Positions 46,408 through 55,423 are shown, counted from the first letter of the stretch. The stretch is 64,000 nucleotides of DNA from Nitrospira sp. (GCA_009594995.1 VOPR01000032.1:1-64000), one strand, 5' to 3'. A program made the numbers and translations. Notes: a model not told the origin generated them from the sequence alone.

Positions 46408-46460
46408 GTCGTTGCCTTTCATTGGTAGCCTAGTGTGTGCTCACGAACCCTACATAACCA

Positions 46461-46505
46461 GACCTACCACTCAAGCGGCCTGTGCTCCACTAGGCGATGC
46501 CCTGG
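46461..46505 (-). promoter_or_regulatory. CTAGG dyad promoter (superoxide dismutase)
   Basis: Dyad 46490-46505, CTAGGCGATGCCCTGG, one mismatch. On the minus strand TAGGTC (46461-46466) begins exactly 23 nt after it. Confidence 0.6.
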
Positions 46506-46521
46506 CATTGAATCGCGCTAT

Positions 46522-46566
46522 CAGGGGACTTTCCTAGGCGCAGAACTCAGCCTGCTGAGGTAATAA
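46522..46566 (+). promoter_or_regulatory. Half-degenerate CTAGG dyad promoter (response regulator)
   Basis: Dyad 46522-46537, CAGGGGACTTTCCTAG: the right half is perfect, the left degenerate. TAATAA (46561-46566) begins exactly 23 nt after it, facing the response-regulator gene at 46715 with a leader of about 140 nt. Confidence 0.45.
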
Positions 46567-46714
46567 TTTAGTGACTGTGCGAGAACGTTTACACCCCAGT
46601 GAGAGCAGGTGTATTGATTCGACAAGCCTGTTATGCTGAGATCGTCCGACAATCACGGCGGACAGATGAACACCATGACAAAGATAGTAAAAAGACCAGA
46701 GAGGATGGGACACC

Positions 46715-47371
46715 GTGGCTAAAGGGCGTATTGTGATCGCCGACGACCATAGTCTCGTGCTGGAGGCCTATCGGCAGTTGCTAGAGCCGGAGTTTGAGGT
46801 GGCAGGCACTGCGGCAAATGGACAGGAACTTCTCGACATTGCTCCGGGCCTCAACCCGGATATTGTGCTCCTCGATATTTCCATGCCTCTCATAAACGGG
46901 TTGGAAGTCACCAAACAGTTACGAGCGGCGGTTCCTCACGCCAAGATTATTTTTGTCACGATGATGAGCGAACCTTTTTATATATCGCAGGCCTTCCAAC
47001 TGGGCGCGTCTGCCTACGTCTTGAAGCAGTCTGCTTCGAATGAATTGTTGTCGGCGCTGAATGCTGCGCTCAAGAACCAGCGATATATCTCGCCGCAACT
47101 CTCGCTCGAAGTTCAGGACGCCATTGAAACGCCGTGGGTGAAGCCTGAGGGATTTTCATCCAAACTGACTCCTCGCCAGCAAGAGGTGCTGCAACTGCTG
47201 ACGAAGGGGATGTCTACGAAGGAGATCGCCACCACCATGCATGTTTCGACGAAGGCGGTGGAATTTCACAAAGGCAACATCACGCGTCGCCTCGGCATCC
47301 GCACGACTGCGGAACTGACCAGGTTCGCCCTCTCACAGGGTCTGACAAAACTGAGCGACCAACACCCCTGA
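46715..47371 (+). CDS. NarL/FixJ-family response regulator
   Basis: 218 residues. Receiver (about 5-120) with the acidic pair in IVIADDHSLVLEA, phosphoacceptor Asp in IVLLDISMPLING and the FVTMMSE switch region. A LuxR-type helix-turn-helix (about 150-215) follows: LTPRQQEVLQLLTKGMSTKEI and KAVEFHKGNITRRLGI. Start GTG 46715 with GAGGA about 10 nt upstream. HisKA_3 kinases typically phosphorylate this family, and four such kinases are encoded at 21786-39566. Confidence 0.93.
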   Translation: MAKGRIVIADDHSLVLEAYRQLLEPEFEVAGTAANGQELLDIAPGLNPDIVLLDISMPLINGLEVTKQLRAAVPHAKIIFVTMMSEPFYISQAFQLGASAYVLKQSASNELLSALNAALKNQRYISPQLSLEVQDAIETPWVKPEGFSSKLTPRQQEVLQLLTKGMSTKEIATTMHVSTKAVEFHKGNITRRLGIRTTAELTRFALSQGLTKLSDQHP

Positions 47372-47376
47372 ACGCG

Positions 47377-48060
47377 TTAAGGCGGAAAGCCGGGAACGGT
47401 AGGCTGATGTGGCATCGCGATCAGACCGATGGCAATGGCATGTTTGGTGAGCTCGGCTGTGCTGTGGACGCCGAGTTGCTTCATGATTCGAGTCTTGTGA
47501 AATTCGACGGTCTTGATCGAGACGTTGAGAGTTGATGCGATTTCCTTCGTCGATTGTCCCTCGGCGATCAACTGCAGCACCTCGCGCTGGCGCCCGCTCA
47601 GCATGACATTGGACGGCGTCGAGCCGGCGGGAGTCGGCTCAACCGGATGAAGCGCCTGCTCCACGAGGTTTTCTGCGACGCTCGGGGACACGTATAATCT
47701 CCCCTTCAGCACTTCCTTGATCGCAAAGACCAGTTCTTCCGCGACGGACTGCTTCAGCACATACCCGGATACGCCTGCACGAAAGGCTTCCGTGACGAAA
47801 TACTGTTCACCATGCATGGTGAGGACGAGCAGCTTCACCTCCGGCACTGACTTTTTGATTTGCCGGCACGCATCCAGGCCATTGAGCAACGGAAGGGCAA
47901 TATCCACTAAGGCAATATCCGGCTTCTCTTTCTCGACGGCTCGAACGAGCGCTCGCCCATCCGCCACCCGGCCGCACAACTGAAAATCGTGCTCCAGGAG
48001 TTTCTCAACACCTTCTGCAACGAGAGTATGGTCGTCGGCTATCAGTACTCGTGGTTTCAT
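47377..48060 (-). CDS. NarL/FixJ-family response regulator
   Basis: 227 residues, same architecture as its convergent neighbour. The receiver has VLIADDHTLVAEG, IALVDIALPLLNG and LLVLTMHG; the helix-turn-helix is LSGRQREVLQLIAEGQSTKEI with KTVEFHKTRIMKQLGV. ATG 48060 has GGAG 8 nt upstream. It follows the outer-membrane protein gene by 81 bases on the same strand. The two regulators end 5 bases apart and look like diverged duplicates. Confidence 0.93.
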   Translation of the reverse strand: MKPRVLIADDHTLVAEGVEKLLEHDFQLCGRVADGRALVRAVEKEKPDIALVDIALPLLNGLDACRQIKKSVPEVKLLVLTMHGEQYFVTEAFRAGVSGYVLKQSVAEELVFAIKEVLKGRLYVSPSVAENLVEQALHPVEPTPAGSTPSNVMLSGRQREVLQLIAEGQSTKEIASTLNVSIKTVEFHKTRIMKQLGVHSTAELTKHAIAIGLIAMPHQPTVPGFPP

Positions 48061-48141
48061 GAGTGTGCTCCGGGCTAGTGCGGTGGAGGAACTGCTGGAG
48101 AATCCTACCACTGTCACAAGGTGATTACGAGAGGGCTCTTC

Positions 48142-49458
48142 TCACAGTTCCTTCGACCAGAAAAATATGATTCCATGCCCTCCCTTGGTCGGAGGCGCGC
48201 CCCCCGGATCCCGGTAGATGCCGAAATTATACGTGTAATTCAGCTCTACCTGGGATTTCCAGGGAGCACCGGTCACCAATCCGCCCCCCAATGCCGGCAT
48301 GGAATCCGTGATGCTTTTCACCGCCGTGCTCGACGTGAACACTGGGCGTTCAACCAGTCCCCATGTCGCTTCAACATAGGGATACATGAAAAATAGGGCC
48401 TCGTAGCGGTATTGGAGGTTGGCAACGGCATACCGGGTCGGAAACAACTCATTGAAGGCCACCCCGTGGATCATAGGAAGCGAGATGGCTTCCCACTCGT
48501 AGCCGGTCGGTCGGCCGGGCAGCCGAAAAGCGGAAAATCGATCGAGGTCCTTCCCGATCCCCGCGTGCACACTGGTCAACAGGCGATGCTTGTCGCTCTC
48601 AATGAATGGGAGTCCGGTCGCCATCAAGGCATAGGCGCTCGCCTGGATGTAGGTGCGTTCTTTTTTGAAATCAGGCGTGTCGAACGGTGCGCCGCCCCAT
48701 TGATCCCACTTCGCCCGATGGCCGTGCAAGAGATCGCCGCCCATCGTGAAACCTTCATGGGGCAGTTCCATCAGATTGCGCTTGAGGGCATCGGCGCGTA
48801 TCCGGAAGTGAATACGCCCCTCATAGGTGTCCTTCGGCACGCCATAATCTGACGAGGTGTGGCCGGTTCCCTTGAACCAGCGATACCCAGCCTCGTAGGT
48901 CAGGGAAATATTCACCGCGCTGTCCTGGCGAAACGGATGGACCGGAAGACGGTATCCAAGTCCGGCGCCGGCAAACGCATAGCTCCACTCCAGCTCCGTG
49001 CCTCTCTGACGCTGCCCCTGAACATATTCCGACCGGCCCATCGGAAGAATGAAGTTGTCCCAGGTGAACAGCAACGACCAGTTGGGATAGTCCCGCAAGC
49101 CGATCGTATAGTCTACGTCATTGACGACGCCGGAAAAGGTGCCCCGAAGGCGTCGATTGTCGTCGTCCCAATTACGCCACACATACAGGGCGCCGAACGG
49201 AAGCACTTCCTGTTGGGTCGGTCCGTTTGGAATGGCCTGAATCCCGAAACTAATTGCCGTGACGCTTCTCCGGTCTCGAGGCGGCACATAAATCTCTTCA
49301 CCAAAGAGCGTCGTGCGAAAAGGCTCCCCGGCTATGGGAGTCGGCTCTTCAGCACGCACCGGTTCCACCTCTCCCCCGACCACCCCGCAGCTCATAACCC
49401 AGACCCACATGATACAGAACGTATAGCCCAGGAATCGTCGCCGAACCCTCATGTCCAT
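48142..49458 (-). CDS. Outer-membrane beta-barrel protein, unknown function
   Basis: 438 residues. A signal peptide (CIMWVWVMSCGVVGG) is followed by a strand-rich region full of aromatic repeats: WSLLFTWDNFILPMGRSEY, YAFAGAGLGYRLPVHPF, NISLTYEAGYRWFKG, and a last strand KGGHGIIFFW. Barrel of about 14-16 strands by rough count. No named family recognised. The Shine-Dalgarno site before ATG 49458 is weak. First gene of a unit with the response regulator, behind the dyad at 49544. Confidence 0.75.
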   Translation of the reverse strand: MDMRVRRRFLGYTFCIMWVWVMSCGVVGGEVEPVRAEEPTPIAGEPFRTTLFGEEIYVPPRDRRSVTAISFGIQAIPNGPTQQEVLPFGALYVWRNWDDDNRRLRGTFSGVVNDVDYTIGLRDYPNWSLLFTWDNFILPMGRSEYVQGQRQRGTELEWSYAFAGAGLGYRLPVHPFRQDSAVNISLTYEAGYRWFKGTGHTSSDYGVPKDTYEGRIHFRIRADALKRNLMELPHEGFTMGGDLLHGHRAKWDQWGGAPFDTPDFKKERTYIQASAYALMATGLPFIESDKHRLLTSVHAGIGKDLDRFSAFRLPGRPTGYEWEAISLPMIHGVAFNELFPTRYAVANLQYRYEALFFMYPYVEATWGLVERPVFTSSTAVKSITDSMPALGGGLVTGAPWKSQVELNYTYNFGIYRDPGGAPPTKGGHGIIFFWSKEL

Positions 49459-49513
49459 GGAAAGTATGCGCTCCAGAACGTTAGATGTGTGATGCAGTAA
49501 CCGATGGTGTCTC

Positions 49514-49587
49514 CTTATAAGTCAGTCTCGACACCGCGCACTCCTAGTGAAACCCCTAGGAGAACGGAGTGAATCACCGAGTATTTG
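49514..49587. promoter_or_regulatory. CTAGG dyad promoter, divergent
   Basis: Dyad 49544-49559, CTAGTGAAACCCCTAG. Leftward TATAAG (49514-49519, minus strand) begins 24 nt away, facing the barrel gene. Rightward TATTTG (49582-49587) begins 22 nt away, facing the gene at 49624. Confidence 0.6.
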
Positions 49588-49623
49588 TGTTTCTGTACTC
49601 ATTGAGGTGGTTTGAGAGGTGAG

Positions 49624-50571
49624 ATGGCTCCTCAAACCTCCCCCACCACGAAACCAGGCACATCCCCAGTACTCCCCTGCGCACCGGATCTCTATGCTGT
49701 AAAAACAATGAAACCCCATCGTCCGACGACATACGCAACGGTCCGGTTTTTCCAGCCCCTCTTCACAACATGGCTGGTGAGAATGGCCATGACCGGTTTC
49801 TGCCTTCTCCTCACGGCCAATCTTTTTGCCCAGCCGGTCGAGGTGCTCTACCCCGAAGGCGTCAGTGAAGGCTTTGTGACGTTAACGACGCTCGATGGAA
49901 AGAAACTGGCGGATGGAGAACTAAGCCAGGTGACGACAGGCGCCGATCGCCTGGCCAGTCGCCTCACCTTTCGTTTTGCCGACGGATCGCTCTATGACGA
50001 AATCGTCACCTTCTCTCAGAAGAAACATTTGACCCTGTTGAGTTACCAATTGACCCAGCGAGGGCCGGCCTTCCCCGAGCCCCTGACGATTTCGCTCAAT
50101 GGCGAGACGGGACAATATCAAGTCAGGCAGCACGAGAAAGCGGCGGATGAAAAAATGATTTCCGGGCACATTGACCTTCCCCCGGACGTGTACAACGGTA
50201 TGACCATCACCGTCCTGAAAAATCTTCGCGGCAAAACCGGCACCTCCATTCATATGGTTGTTTTCAATCCCGAACCGAAACTGTACGAAGTTGATTTGCT
50301 GCGACTCGAGGAGGAAGACACCAGCAATCGGACGAGGAAGGACACCAAGGCGACTGCAGCGCATTACATACTGAAGCCTCGGCTGGGGTGGTTCCTGGGC
50401 GCGCTTGCCGCTCTGGCGGGACGGACTCCGCCTGAGTACCATTTCTGGTTGATCAAGAAAGACGCGCCGGCCTTTGTACGGTTTGAAGGAAGCCTCTATC
50501 CACGCGGGCCCAGTTGGCGGATCGAACAGATATCGCCCCGGGTCAAGCAGGCCCGACTTCCAGAACCCTAG
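49624..50571 (+). CDS. Exported protein of unknown function
   Basis: 315 residues. An N-terminal extension leads to a signal-anchor or signal peptide (MTGFCLLLTANLFAQPVEV), then a strand-rich domain: LTTLDGKKLADGELSQVT, RLTFRFADGSLYDEIVTFSQ, LDLPPDVYNG-like region and YHFWLIKKDAPAFVRFEGSL. No family recognised. ATG 49624 has GAGG close upstream; an alternative is ATG 49708, which lacks a ribosome site. Single-gene unit. Confidence 0.7.
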   Translation: MAPQTSPTTKPGTSPVLPCAPDLYAVKTMKPHRPTTYATVRFFQPLFTTWLVRMAMTGFCLLLTANLFAQPVEVLYPEGVSEGFVTLTTLDGKKLADGELSQVTTGADRLASRLTFRFADGSLYDEIVTFSQKKHLTLLSYQLTQRGPAFPEPLTISLNGETGQYQVRQHEKAADEKMISGHIDLPPDVYNGMTITVLKNLRGKTGTSIHMVVFNPEPKLYEVDLLRLEEEDTSNRTRKDTKATAAHYILKPRLGWFLGALAALAGRTPPEYHFWLIKKDAPAFVRFEGSLYPRGPSWRIEQISPRVKQARLPEP

Positions 50572-50578
50572 GGCACTA

Positions 50579-51268
50579 TCAGGGCAATCGTTGCAGAGAT
50601 GCGTCGAGCGGAACGAGCGATCTCGAATTTCTTCCAATTGCGACCGCTTCAATCGCCCGGCCGAATTGATTGCTCGTCCCGTTTCCCTTCACCGTGACCG
50701 CCTCACCAATATGCAGAGATGTCCGAAGCTCCTGACTGGCATCAGGCGGCAGACGGATCTGCGTGTTGTCGGAAAGCAACATACCTTGAATGACTCTTTG
50801 TAGCGGATGATAGAAGAACAAGCGAATGGTCCCGGTCGCGCTCATCTCGGTCACCGAAAGCTGAAACTCCTGCTTCTGCATGGGGAGATCCAAACGCAAC
50901 GGAACAGTGAACGTTTCGCTACTCGTAAGATTCTTAAGGACATCCGGTTGAACCTGCCGTTCATCTCGTCTGAGGCGGCCGTATACCTGAACATTGTCTC
51001 CCGGCTTGAACAGTCGGACCACTTGCTCCGCTGCGCGGGAGGTGATGTACATGTACGTGCCGTCTGAAAGCAGCAACCCCTCCACTTCCCCTCGCGGATC
51101 CAGGATAAACCGCTCGACTGTTCCCTCCGCCGCAGCAACTGTTTGAGTCTGACCATCGTGAGCCGGATCGACGGCCATAGCCCTGTGGGCTGTCAAACCT
51201 GGCAATGCGCCGCCTAGAAAGACAAGACCGACCACCGTCCCGACAATCATGCGAACGCTGCGAGTCAA
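50579..51268 (-). CDS. Exported OB-fold-like protein of unknown function
   Basis: 229 residues. Signal peptide (GTVVGLVFLGGALPGLTAHRA), then two repeated beta-units of the form GTVERFILDPRGEVEGLLLSD and GTIRLFFYHPLQRVIQGMLLSD, each followed by a second strand set (GDNVQVYGRL; GEAVTVKGNG). These look like tandem OB-like domains. TTG 51268 has AGGAGG 5 nt upstream; ATG 51250 lacks a site. It follows the GH15 gene by about 40 bases. Confidence 0.65.
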   Translation of the reverse strand: MTRSVRMIVGTVVGLVFLGGALPGLTAHRAMAVDPAHDGQTQTVAAAEGTVERFILDPRGEVEGLLLSDGTYMYITSRAAEQVVRLFKPGDNVQVYGRLRRDERQVQPDVLKNLTSSETFTVPLRLDLPMQKQEFQLSVTEMSATGTIRLFFYHPLQRVIQGMLLSDNTQIRLPPDASQELRTSLHIGEAVTVKGNGTSNQFGRAIEAVAIGRNSRSLVPLDASLQRLP

Positions 51269-51307
51269 GATCCCCTCCTCACCATGACCGCGACCGGCCC
51301 TGGACAC

Positions 51308-53104
51308 TCAGCTTCGCTGGCGGCGCTCGGCGGGGCTTTCCACACGACAGAACCCGTAGGCCGAGTCGATCAAGGACACATGTGAAAACGCCTGCGGGAA
51401 GTTTCCCACCAGCCGCTTGTTTTTCAGATCATACTCTTCCGACAACAACCCGACATCGTTGCTCAACCCGACCAAGCGATCGTACAACGTCCGAGCCTCG
51501 TCCTCGCGTCCCGCGAGGACCAAGTTGTCCACGAGCCAGAATGAACAGGGCAGGAACATCCCTTCATCCCCGGGAAGACCGTCCAACTGCCCCGAGGGTC
51601 GATACCGCATGACTAATCCTTCGACCGTCAGATCACGTTCGATGGCATGCAATGTTCCCTGCACGCGTGGATCGGAAGCAGGCAAAAACCCGACGAGCGG
51701 AATCATCAACAAACTGCCGTCCAGCGAAGTTCCACCGTAATATTGCACGAACGATCCCCGATTCGCGTCGTACCCCTCCCGGCACACCTGCTCGTGGATC
51801 GTCGCCCGCAGCGCACGCCATCGGTCCAGCGGCCCTTCGACATGACATCGCTCAATGGCCTTCACCGCCCGATCGACCGCCACCCACGCCATCACCTTGG
51901 AGTGGGTAAAATGCCGGCGCGGACCCCGCACTTCCCAAATGCCCTCGTCGGGATGGTCCCAGACTGATTCGAGAAATTCCATGATGGCATGCTGCACGCG
52001 CCAGGAGTCCTCACTCGCAGCCAGCCCCAGTTCCCTCGCCTGGTGCATCGTGTCCATCATTTCGCCGTACACATCCAACTGAAACTGCTGCGAAGCGGCA
52101 TTGCCGATGCGAACCGGCGTCGACCGCTCATAGCCAGGCAGCCAGGTCAATTCCAATTCGGTCAGGCGCCGTTCCCCGGCAATGCCGTACATGATTTGCA
52201 AATCGGAAGGTTTTCCCGCCACCGCTCGCAGCAGCCATTCCCGCCAGGCATTGGCCTCACTGTGATATCCCGCCATCAACAGGGCATAGAGCGTAAACGT
52301 GGCATCGCGAATCCAGCAATACCGGTAATCCCAATTACGCACCCCGCCGAGCAGTTCCGGAAGCGAGGTGGTCGGCGCGGCGACAATGCCGCCGGTCGGT
52401 GCGTAGGTCAGCGCTTTCAAGGTAATCAACGAACGGATCACCGCATTCCGCCAAGGCCCCTGGTACGTACATCTGCTCGACCACTTTTTCCACCACAGTT
52501 CGGTCTCGGATAGCGCCCGTTCGGTAATGAGCGGCTTGGGAGGCGTATCGTGCGACGCGCGCCAGGTCAGCGTAAAAGGAATCTCCTGCCCTTCGGTGAC
52601 CGTGAAATCGGCGACGGTCGAAAACCCCACCCCTTGCAGGTCGACAGCAGTTTCGAGGTAGACAGCGTCCGGCCCTGCCACCGCCTTGAGCAATCGCCTG
52701 TGATGGCTGACCCATGGTACGATCGATCCATAATCGAATCGCAGGGTCATCTCCATCTTCATCCGCACCGTTCCCTTGACTCCGACGACAATGCGGACCA
52801 GATTGATGTCGCGATCACGCGGAGGCATAAAATCGAGCACCATGGCCGTACCGGTCGCCGTCACGTACCGGGTCTCCAGCACTAGGGTGTCCCCTCGGTA
52901 CCGCCTGTGAACGGTTGTGATATCGTCATAGGGCGTGAGGAGCCACCGCCCGTGCTCCGGAGTGCCCAGGAGCGCGGCGAAGCAGGCCGGCGAATCGAAG
53001 CGTGGCAGGCAGAGCCAATCCAGCGATCCATCGCGCGAGATCAGTGCCGCTGTGTGTGTATCGCCAATGAGGGCATAGTCTTCTATCTTTGTGGAGCTAT
53101 GCAT
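51308..53104 (-). CDS. GH15-family glycoside hydrolase (glucoamylase/trehalase type)
   Basis: 598 residues. The N-terminus IEDYALIGDTHTAALISRDGSLDW is typical of the bacterial GH15 family. A beta-sandwich (about 1-230) precedes the alpha/alpha-barrel with GGVRNWDYRYCWIRDATFTL (about 260-280) and DEGMFLPCSFWLVDNL (about 530), which holds the catalytic Glu region. Family members hydrolyse alpha-glucans or trehalose; which one cannot be told here. ATG 53104 matches the family start. No dyad promoter is seen in front of it. Confidence 0.9.
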   Translation of the reverse strand: MHSSTKIEDYALIGDTHTAALISRDGSLDWLCLPRFDSPACFAALLGTPEHGRWLLTPYDDITTVHRRYRGDTLVLETRYVTATGTAMVLDFMPPRDRDINLVRIVVGVKGTVRMKMEMTLRFDYGSIVPWVSHHRRLLKAVAGPDAVYLETAVDLQGVGFSTVADFTVTEGQEIPFTLTWRASHDTPPKPLITERALSETELWWKKWSSRCTYQGPWRNAVIRSLITLKALTYAPTGGIVAAPTTSLPELLGGVRNWDYRYCWIRDATFTLYALLMAGYHSEANAWREWLLRAVAGKPSDLQIMYGIAGERRLTELELTWLPGYERSTPVRIGNAASQQFQLDVYGEMMDTMHQARELGLAASEDSWRVQHAIMEFLESVWDHPDEGIWEVRGPRRHFTHSKVMAWVAVDRAVKAIERCHVEGPLDRWRALRATIHEQVCREGYDANRGSFVQYYGGTSLDGSLLMIPLVGFLPASDPRVQGTLHAIERDLTVEGLVMRYRPSGQLDGLPGDEGMFLPCSFWLVDNLVLAGREDEARTLYDRLVGLSNDVGLLSEEYDLKNKRLVGNFPQAFSHVSLIDSAYGFCRVESPAERRQRS

Positions 53105-53209
53105 GAACAGACCCCGGTGAGGCATCAGATTGAAGCACGCGCAACGACATTTCTAAGACTGTACAAGCAGGCTCGCGGCTAAACAACCCCTATTCATCCA
53201 GGAGGGACT

Positions 53210-53536
53210 ATGCGAAAAATTCTGGCAAAAAAAACACAACCCCGCCGAAAAAAACCTTCCACCCAGAACCGGGTGAAACGTCGTGAGATTGAACCGAAGG
53301 CGCATATCATCGAAAGAAAATCGCAGAAGACGCCCGTGAAAGCCAAGGCGGCAAGCACAGGATCGACCACCGCGGTCCGGCGAAAATCCCCTGCGAAAAA
53401 AGTTCGTTCCACCAACTCCAGCCGACAAGCAAAGTCCGTCGGACGGGCCGTGGGGAAGGTGTTGGGACGAGCGATAGGAACCGTGGAGCGGGCCTTCGCA
53501 CGTGCCGCAACCATAGCCGAGTTGGGGAAAACGTAG
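53210..53536 (+). CDS. Small very basic lysine/arginine-rich protein
   Basis: 108 residues, about one third Lys or Arg, with KK/RR clusters (KKTQPRRKKPSTQ, RRKSPAKKVRS) and a C-terminal short helix VERAFARAATIAEL. It resembles histone H1-like or chromatin-associated bacterial proteins in composition, but no family is certain. AGGAGG lies 4 nt before the ATG. Function is unknown; nucleic-acid binding is inferred from charge. Confidence 0.6.
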   Translation: MRKILAKKTQPRRKKPSTQNRVKRREIEPKAHIIERKSQKTPVKAKAASTGSTTAVRRKSPAKKVRSTNSSRQAKSVGRAVGKVLGRAIGTVERAFARAATIAELGKT

Positions 53537-53562
53537 GGCTGCGCGGCACCACACAGTTGATG

Positions 53563-53607
53563 CTAGGGTGTCGCCTAGTACAGCGCGCATGGGAAGAGCT
53601 GTAGCCT
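53563..53607 (+). promoter_or_regulatory. CTAGG dyad promoter (proline-rich secreted protein)
   Basis: Dyad 53563-53578, CTAGGGTGTCGCCTAG, both half-sites perfect. TAGCCT (53602-53607) begins exactly 23 nt after it, 44 bases ahead of ATG 53651. Confidence 0.65.
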
Positions 53608-53650
53608 GAAGGAACAAGCCCACTCGGACGCCGGATCTGGAGGTCCAAGC

Positions 53651-53974
53651 ATGTTGCTTCACGATCTACTTCTCATCACAACACTTTTGCTCACGCCAGC
53701 ACCAGCCGGCATCCTCACGGCCGGGCCAGGGTCACCGCCGGCGGAACCGGGGTTGCCTCAGAATCCTCCGATCCAACAGGCTCCCCCTGTCGCACCACCT
53801 TCGCGCATTGATCCGGGAATACAAAAATCCCCGGACACCGTGCCGAATCCCAAATCCATTGTGCCGCCGCCGGTCGTAGACCCGAAAATGGCGATCGATC
53901 CGGAACGTCCTGGGGCTCCAGGCAATTCCAAGCCGCCCTCGACACCGGAGAAACCGCCGGTGCCGCAGCGCTGA
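53651..53974 (+). CDS. Secreted proline-rich protein
   Basis: 107 residues. Signal peptide (LLLITTLLLTPAPAGILTA) followed by about 80 residues with a quarter proline (PPAEPGLPQNPPIQQAPPVA, KPPSTPEKPPVP). No folded domain visible. GGAGG lies 7 nt before the ATG. It is like the proteins at 21094 and 63482. Confidence 0.65.
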   Translation: MLLHDLLLITTLLLTPAPAGILTAGPGSPPAEPGLPQNPPIQQAPPVAPPSRIDPGIQKSPDTVPNPKSIVPPPVVDPKMAIDPERPGAPGNSKPPSTPEKPPVPQR

Positions 53975-54022
53975 TATCGCAGGCAAGTCGGTCACGCTCC
54001 ATCACTGCCTTCCTGGATTTGC

Positions 54023-55297
54023 TCAGTGATCTTCGAGATGACGACGTTCCTTCCAATAGATCAAGCGTGCACCGGGCTTAAACGTGAGGTAATACCAGAT
54101 CCACTCGAACATGACCCGGAAGCGATTTCGAAAGCCGATCAAAAAAAAGATATGGACAAAACACCAGACCAGCCAGGCCGTGACGCCTGACAATGACAAG
54201 GGTCCGAACTTTGCCACAGCCTTGGCACGACCAATGGTTGCCAATATGCCGCGATCGCGATACACGAACGCCTCACGCTCACCTGCCGGAATGTCTCTCC
54301 CGATAATCTCCGCTACATAGCGGCCCTCTTGCATGGCAACCGCTGCAAGCCCCGGCAGAGCCTTCCCCTCGGAGCCCGAACAGTTCGCCGCATCACCGAT
54401 CACGAATACCCAGGGATCTCCGTTGAGGCTCAGATCCGGTCGTACGATCACGCGTCCCGCCGAGTCCAACGGCACGTTCAGTGACTTGAGAAGGGGCGAC
54501 GCCACGTTGCCCGCGGCCCAAATCACATGCGCGCTTCGTATAAACTCAGAACCGGCCAGAACCCCCTGTGAGGTCACTTGCTGCACCCGACGGTTTAAGA
54601 GCACCCTCACCCCGAGGCTTTCGAGAGCCCGCTGTGCCCGACGCGACAGCTCCGGAGGAAACGCGTCGAGAATACGCGTTCCCCCTTCGACGAGCAGAAT
54701 TTGACAGGCCGTGTTCTCGAGCACTTTAAAATCCGGCGCCATGGCCTTTTGCCCGATTTCTGCCAGCGCCCCCGCCAGTTCTACTCCGGTCGGTCCGCCC
54801 CCTACGATGACAAATGTGAGCTCTTCACGCGCCTCGGGCGTTCCTTTCAATCGTTCGGCCTTTTCAAACGCCATGAGCATTCGCTCGCGAAGCTCCAAGG
54901 CGTCCGGCAAGGTCTTCAGTCCAGGGGCATTCGCTTCCCATTCCCCATGCCCGAAGTAGGAATGGCGAGAGCCGGGTGCGAGAATCAGCGCACCGTAGGA
55001 GATCGGTTCACGATCCCGAAGTTCAAGGCGATGATCCGCACGGTTGATCCCACGCACCTCATCCAGCATCACGCGGATATTTCTCTGAGAACGGAGCAGG
55101 GCTCGAAGGGGCCATGCGATGTCACCAGGCGACAGCGCCGCCGTGGCGACCTGATACAACAACGGCTGGAAGAGATGGTGGTTCACCCGATCAATGAGGA
55201 TGATGTCATTCTTCAGCCGGTACAGCGCCCGGGCGGCGGCCAACCCTCCGAACCCGCCGCCTACGATAATCACCGGGTCTCGAGAATCCCGTTGCAC
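54023..55297 (-). CDS. Type II NADH:quinone oxidoreductase-like flavoprotein
   Basis: 424 residues. N-terminal FAD motif VIIVGGGFGGLAAARAL, HHLFQPLLYQVATAAL, a second nucleotide motif FVIVGGGPTGVELAGALAE, VFVIGDAANC, and a C-terminal hydrophobic segment (WLVWCFVHIFFLIGFRN) for membrane contact. It passes electrons from NAD(P)H to quinone without pumping protons. The frame runs to ATG 55354, but the putative -10 from the dyad at 55379 overlaps that codon. GTG 55297 with upstream GGAGGA is preferred. Confidence 0.9.
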   Translation of the reverse strand: MQRDSRDPVIIVGGGFGGLAAARALYRLKNDIILIDRVNHHLFQPLLYQVATAALSPGDIAWPLRALLRSQRNIRVMLDEVRGINRADHRLELRDREPISYGALILAPGSRHSYFGHGEWEANAPGLKTLPDALELRERMLMAFEKAERLKGTPEAREELTFVIVGGGPTGVELAGALAEIGQKAMAPDFKVLENTACQILLVEGGTRILDAFPPELSRRAQRALESLGVRVLLNRRVQQVTSQGVLAGSEFIRSAHVIWAAGNVASPLLKSLNVPLDSAGRVIVRPDLSLNGDPWVFVIGDAANCSGSEGKALPGLAAVAMQEGRYVAEIIGRDIPAGEREAFVYRDRGILATIGRAKAVAKFGPLSLSGVTAWLVWCFVHIFFLIGFRNRFRVMFEWIWYYLTFKPGARLIYWKERRHLEDH

Positions 55298-55378
55298 GCT
55301 TGTCTCTTCCTCCGTTCGGCACTCGGTGACCGCTCCTCGCATTGCCCGCAGCATTCCTGAACGGGCGAAAGGCCGCTA

Positions 55379-55423
55379 CTAGGGAGCCGCCTAGTTTGGC
55401 GTCGCCTCCGCCACCACTATGAT
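55379..55423 (+). promoter_or_regulatory. CTAGG dyad promoter (glycosyltransferase; possibly also NADH dehydrogenase)
   Basis: Dyad 55379-55394, CTAGGGAGCCGCCTAG, both half-sites perfect. Rightward TATGAT (55418-55423) begins exactly 23 nt after it. Leftward the hexamer at 23 nt is AATGCT, a weaker -10, which would serve the NADH dehydrogenase. Confidence 0.65.

Noticed and set aside
49522..49719. Minus-strand 65-codon frame over the 49544 dyad
   Set aside because: It covers the divergent promoter and the start of the gene at 49624; no ribosome site.
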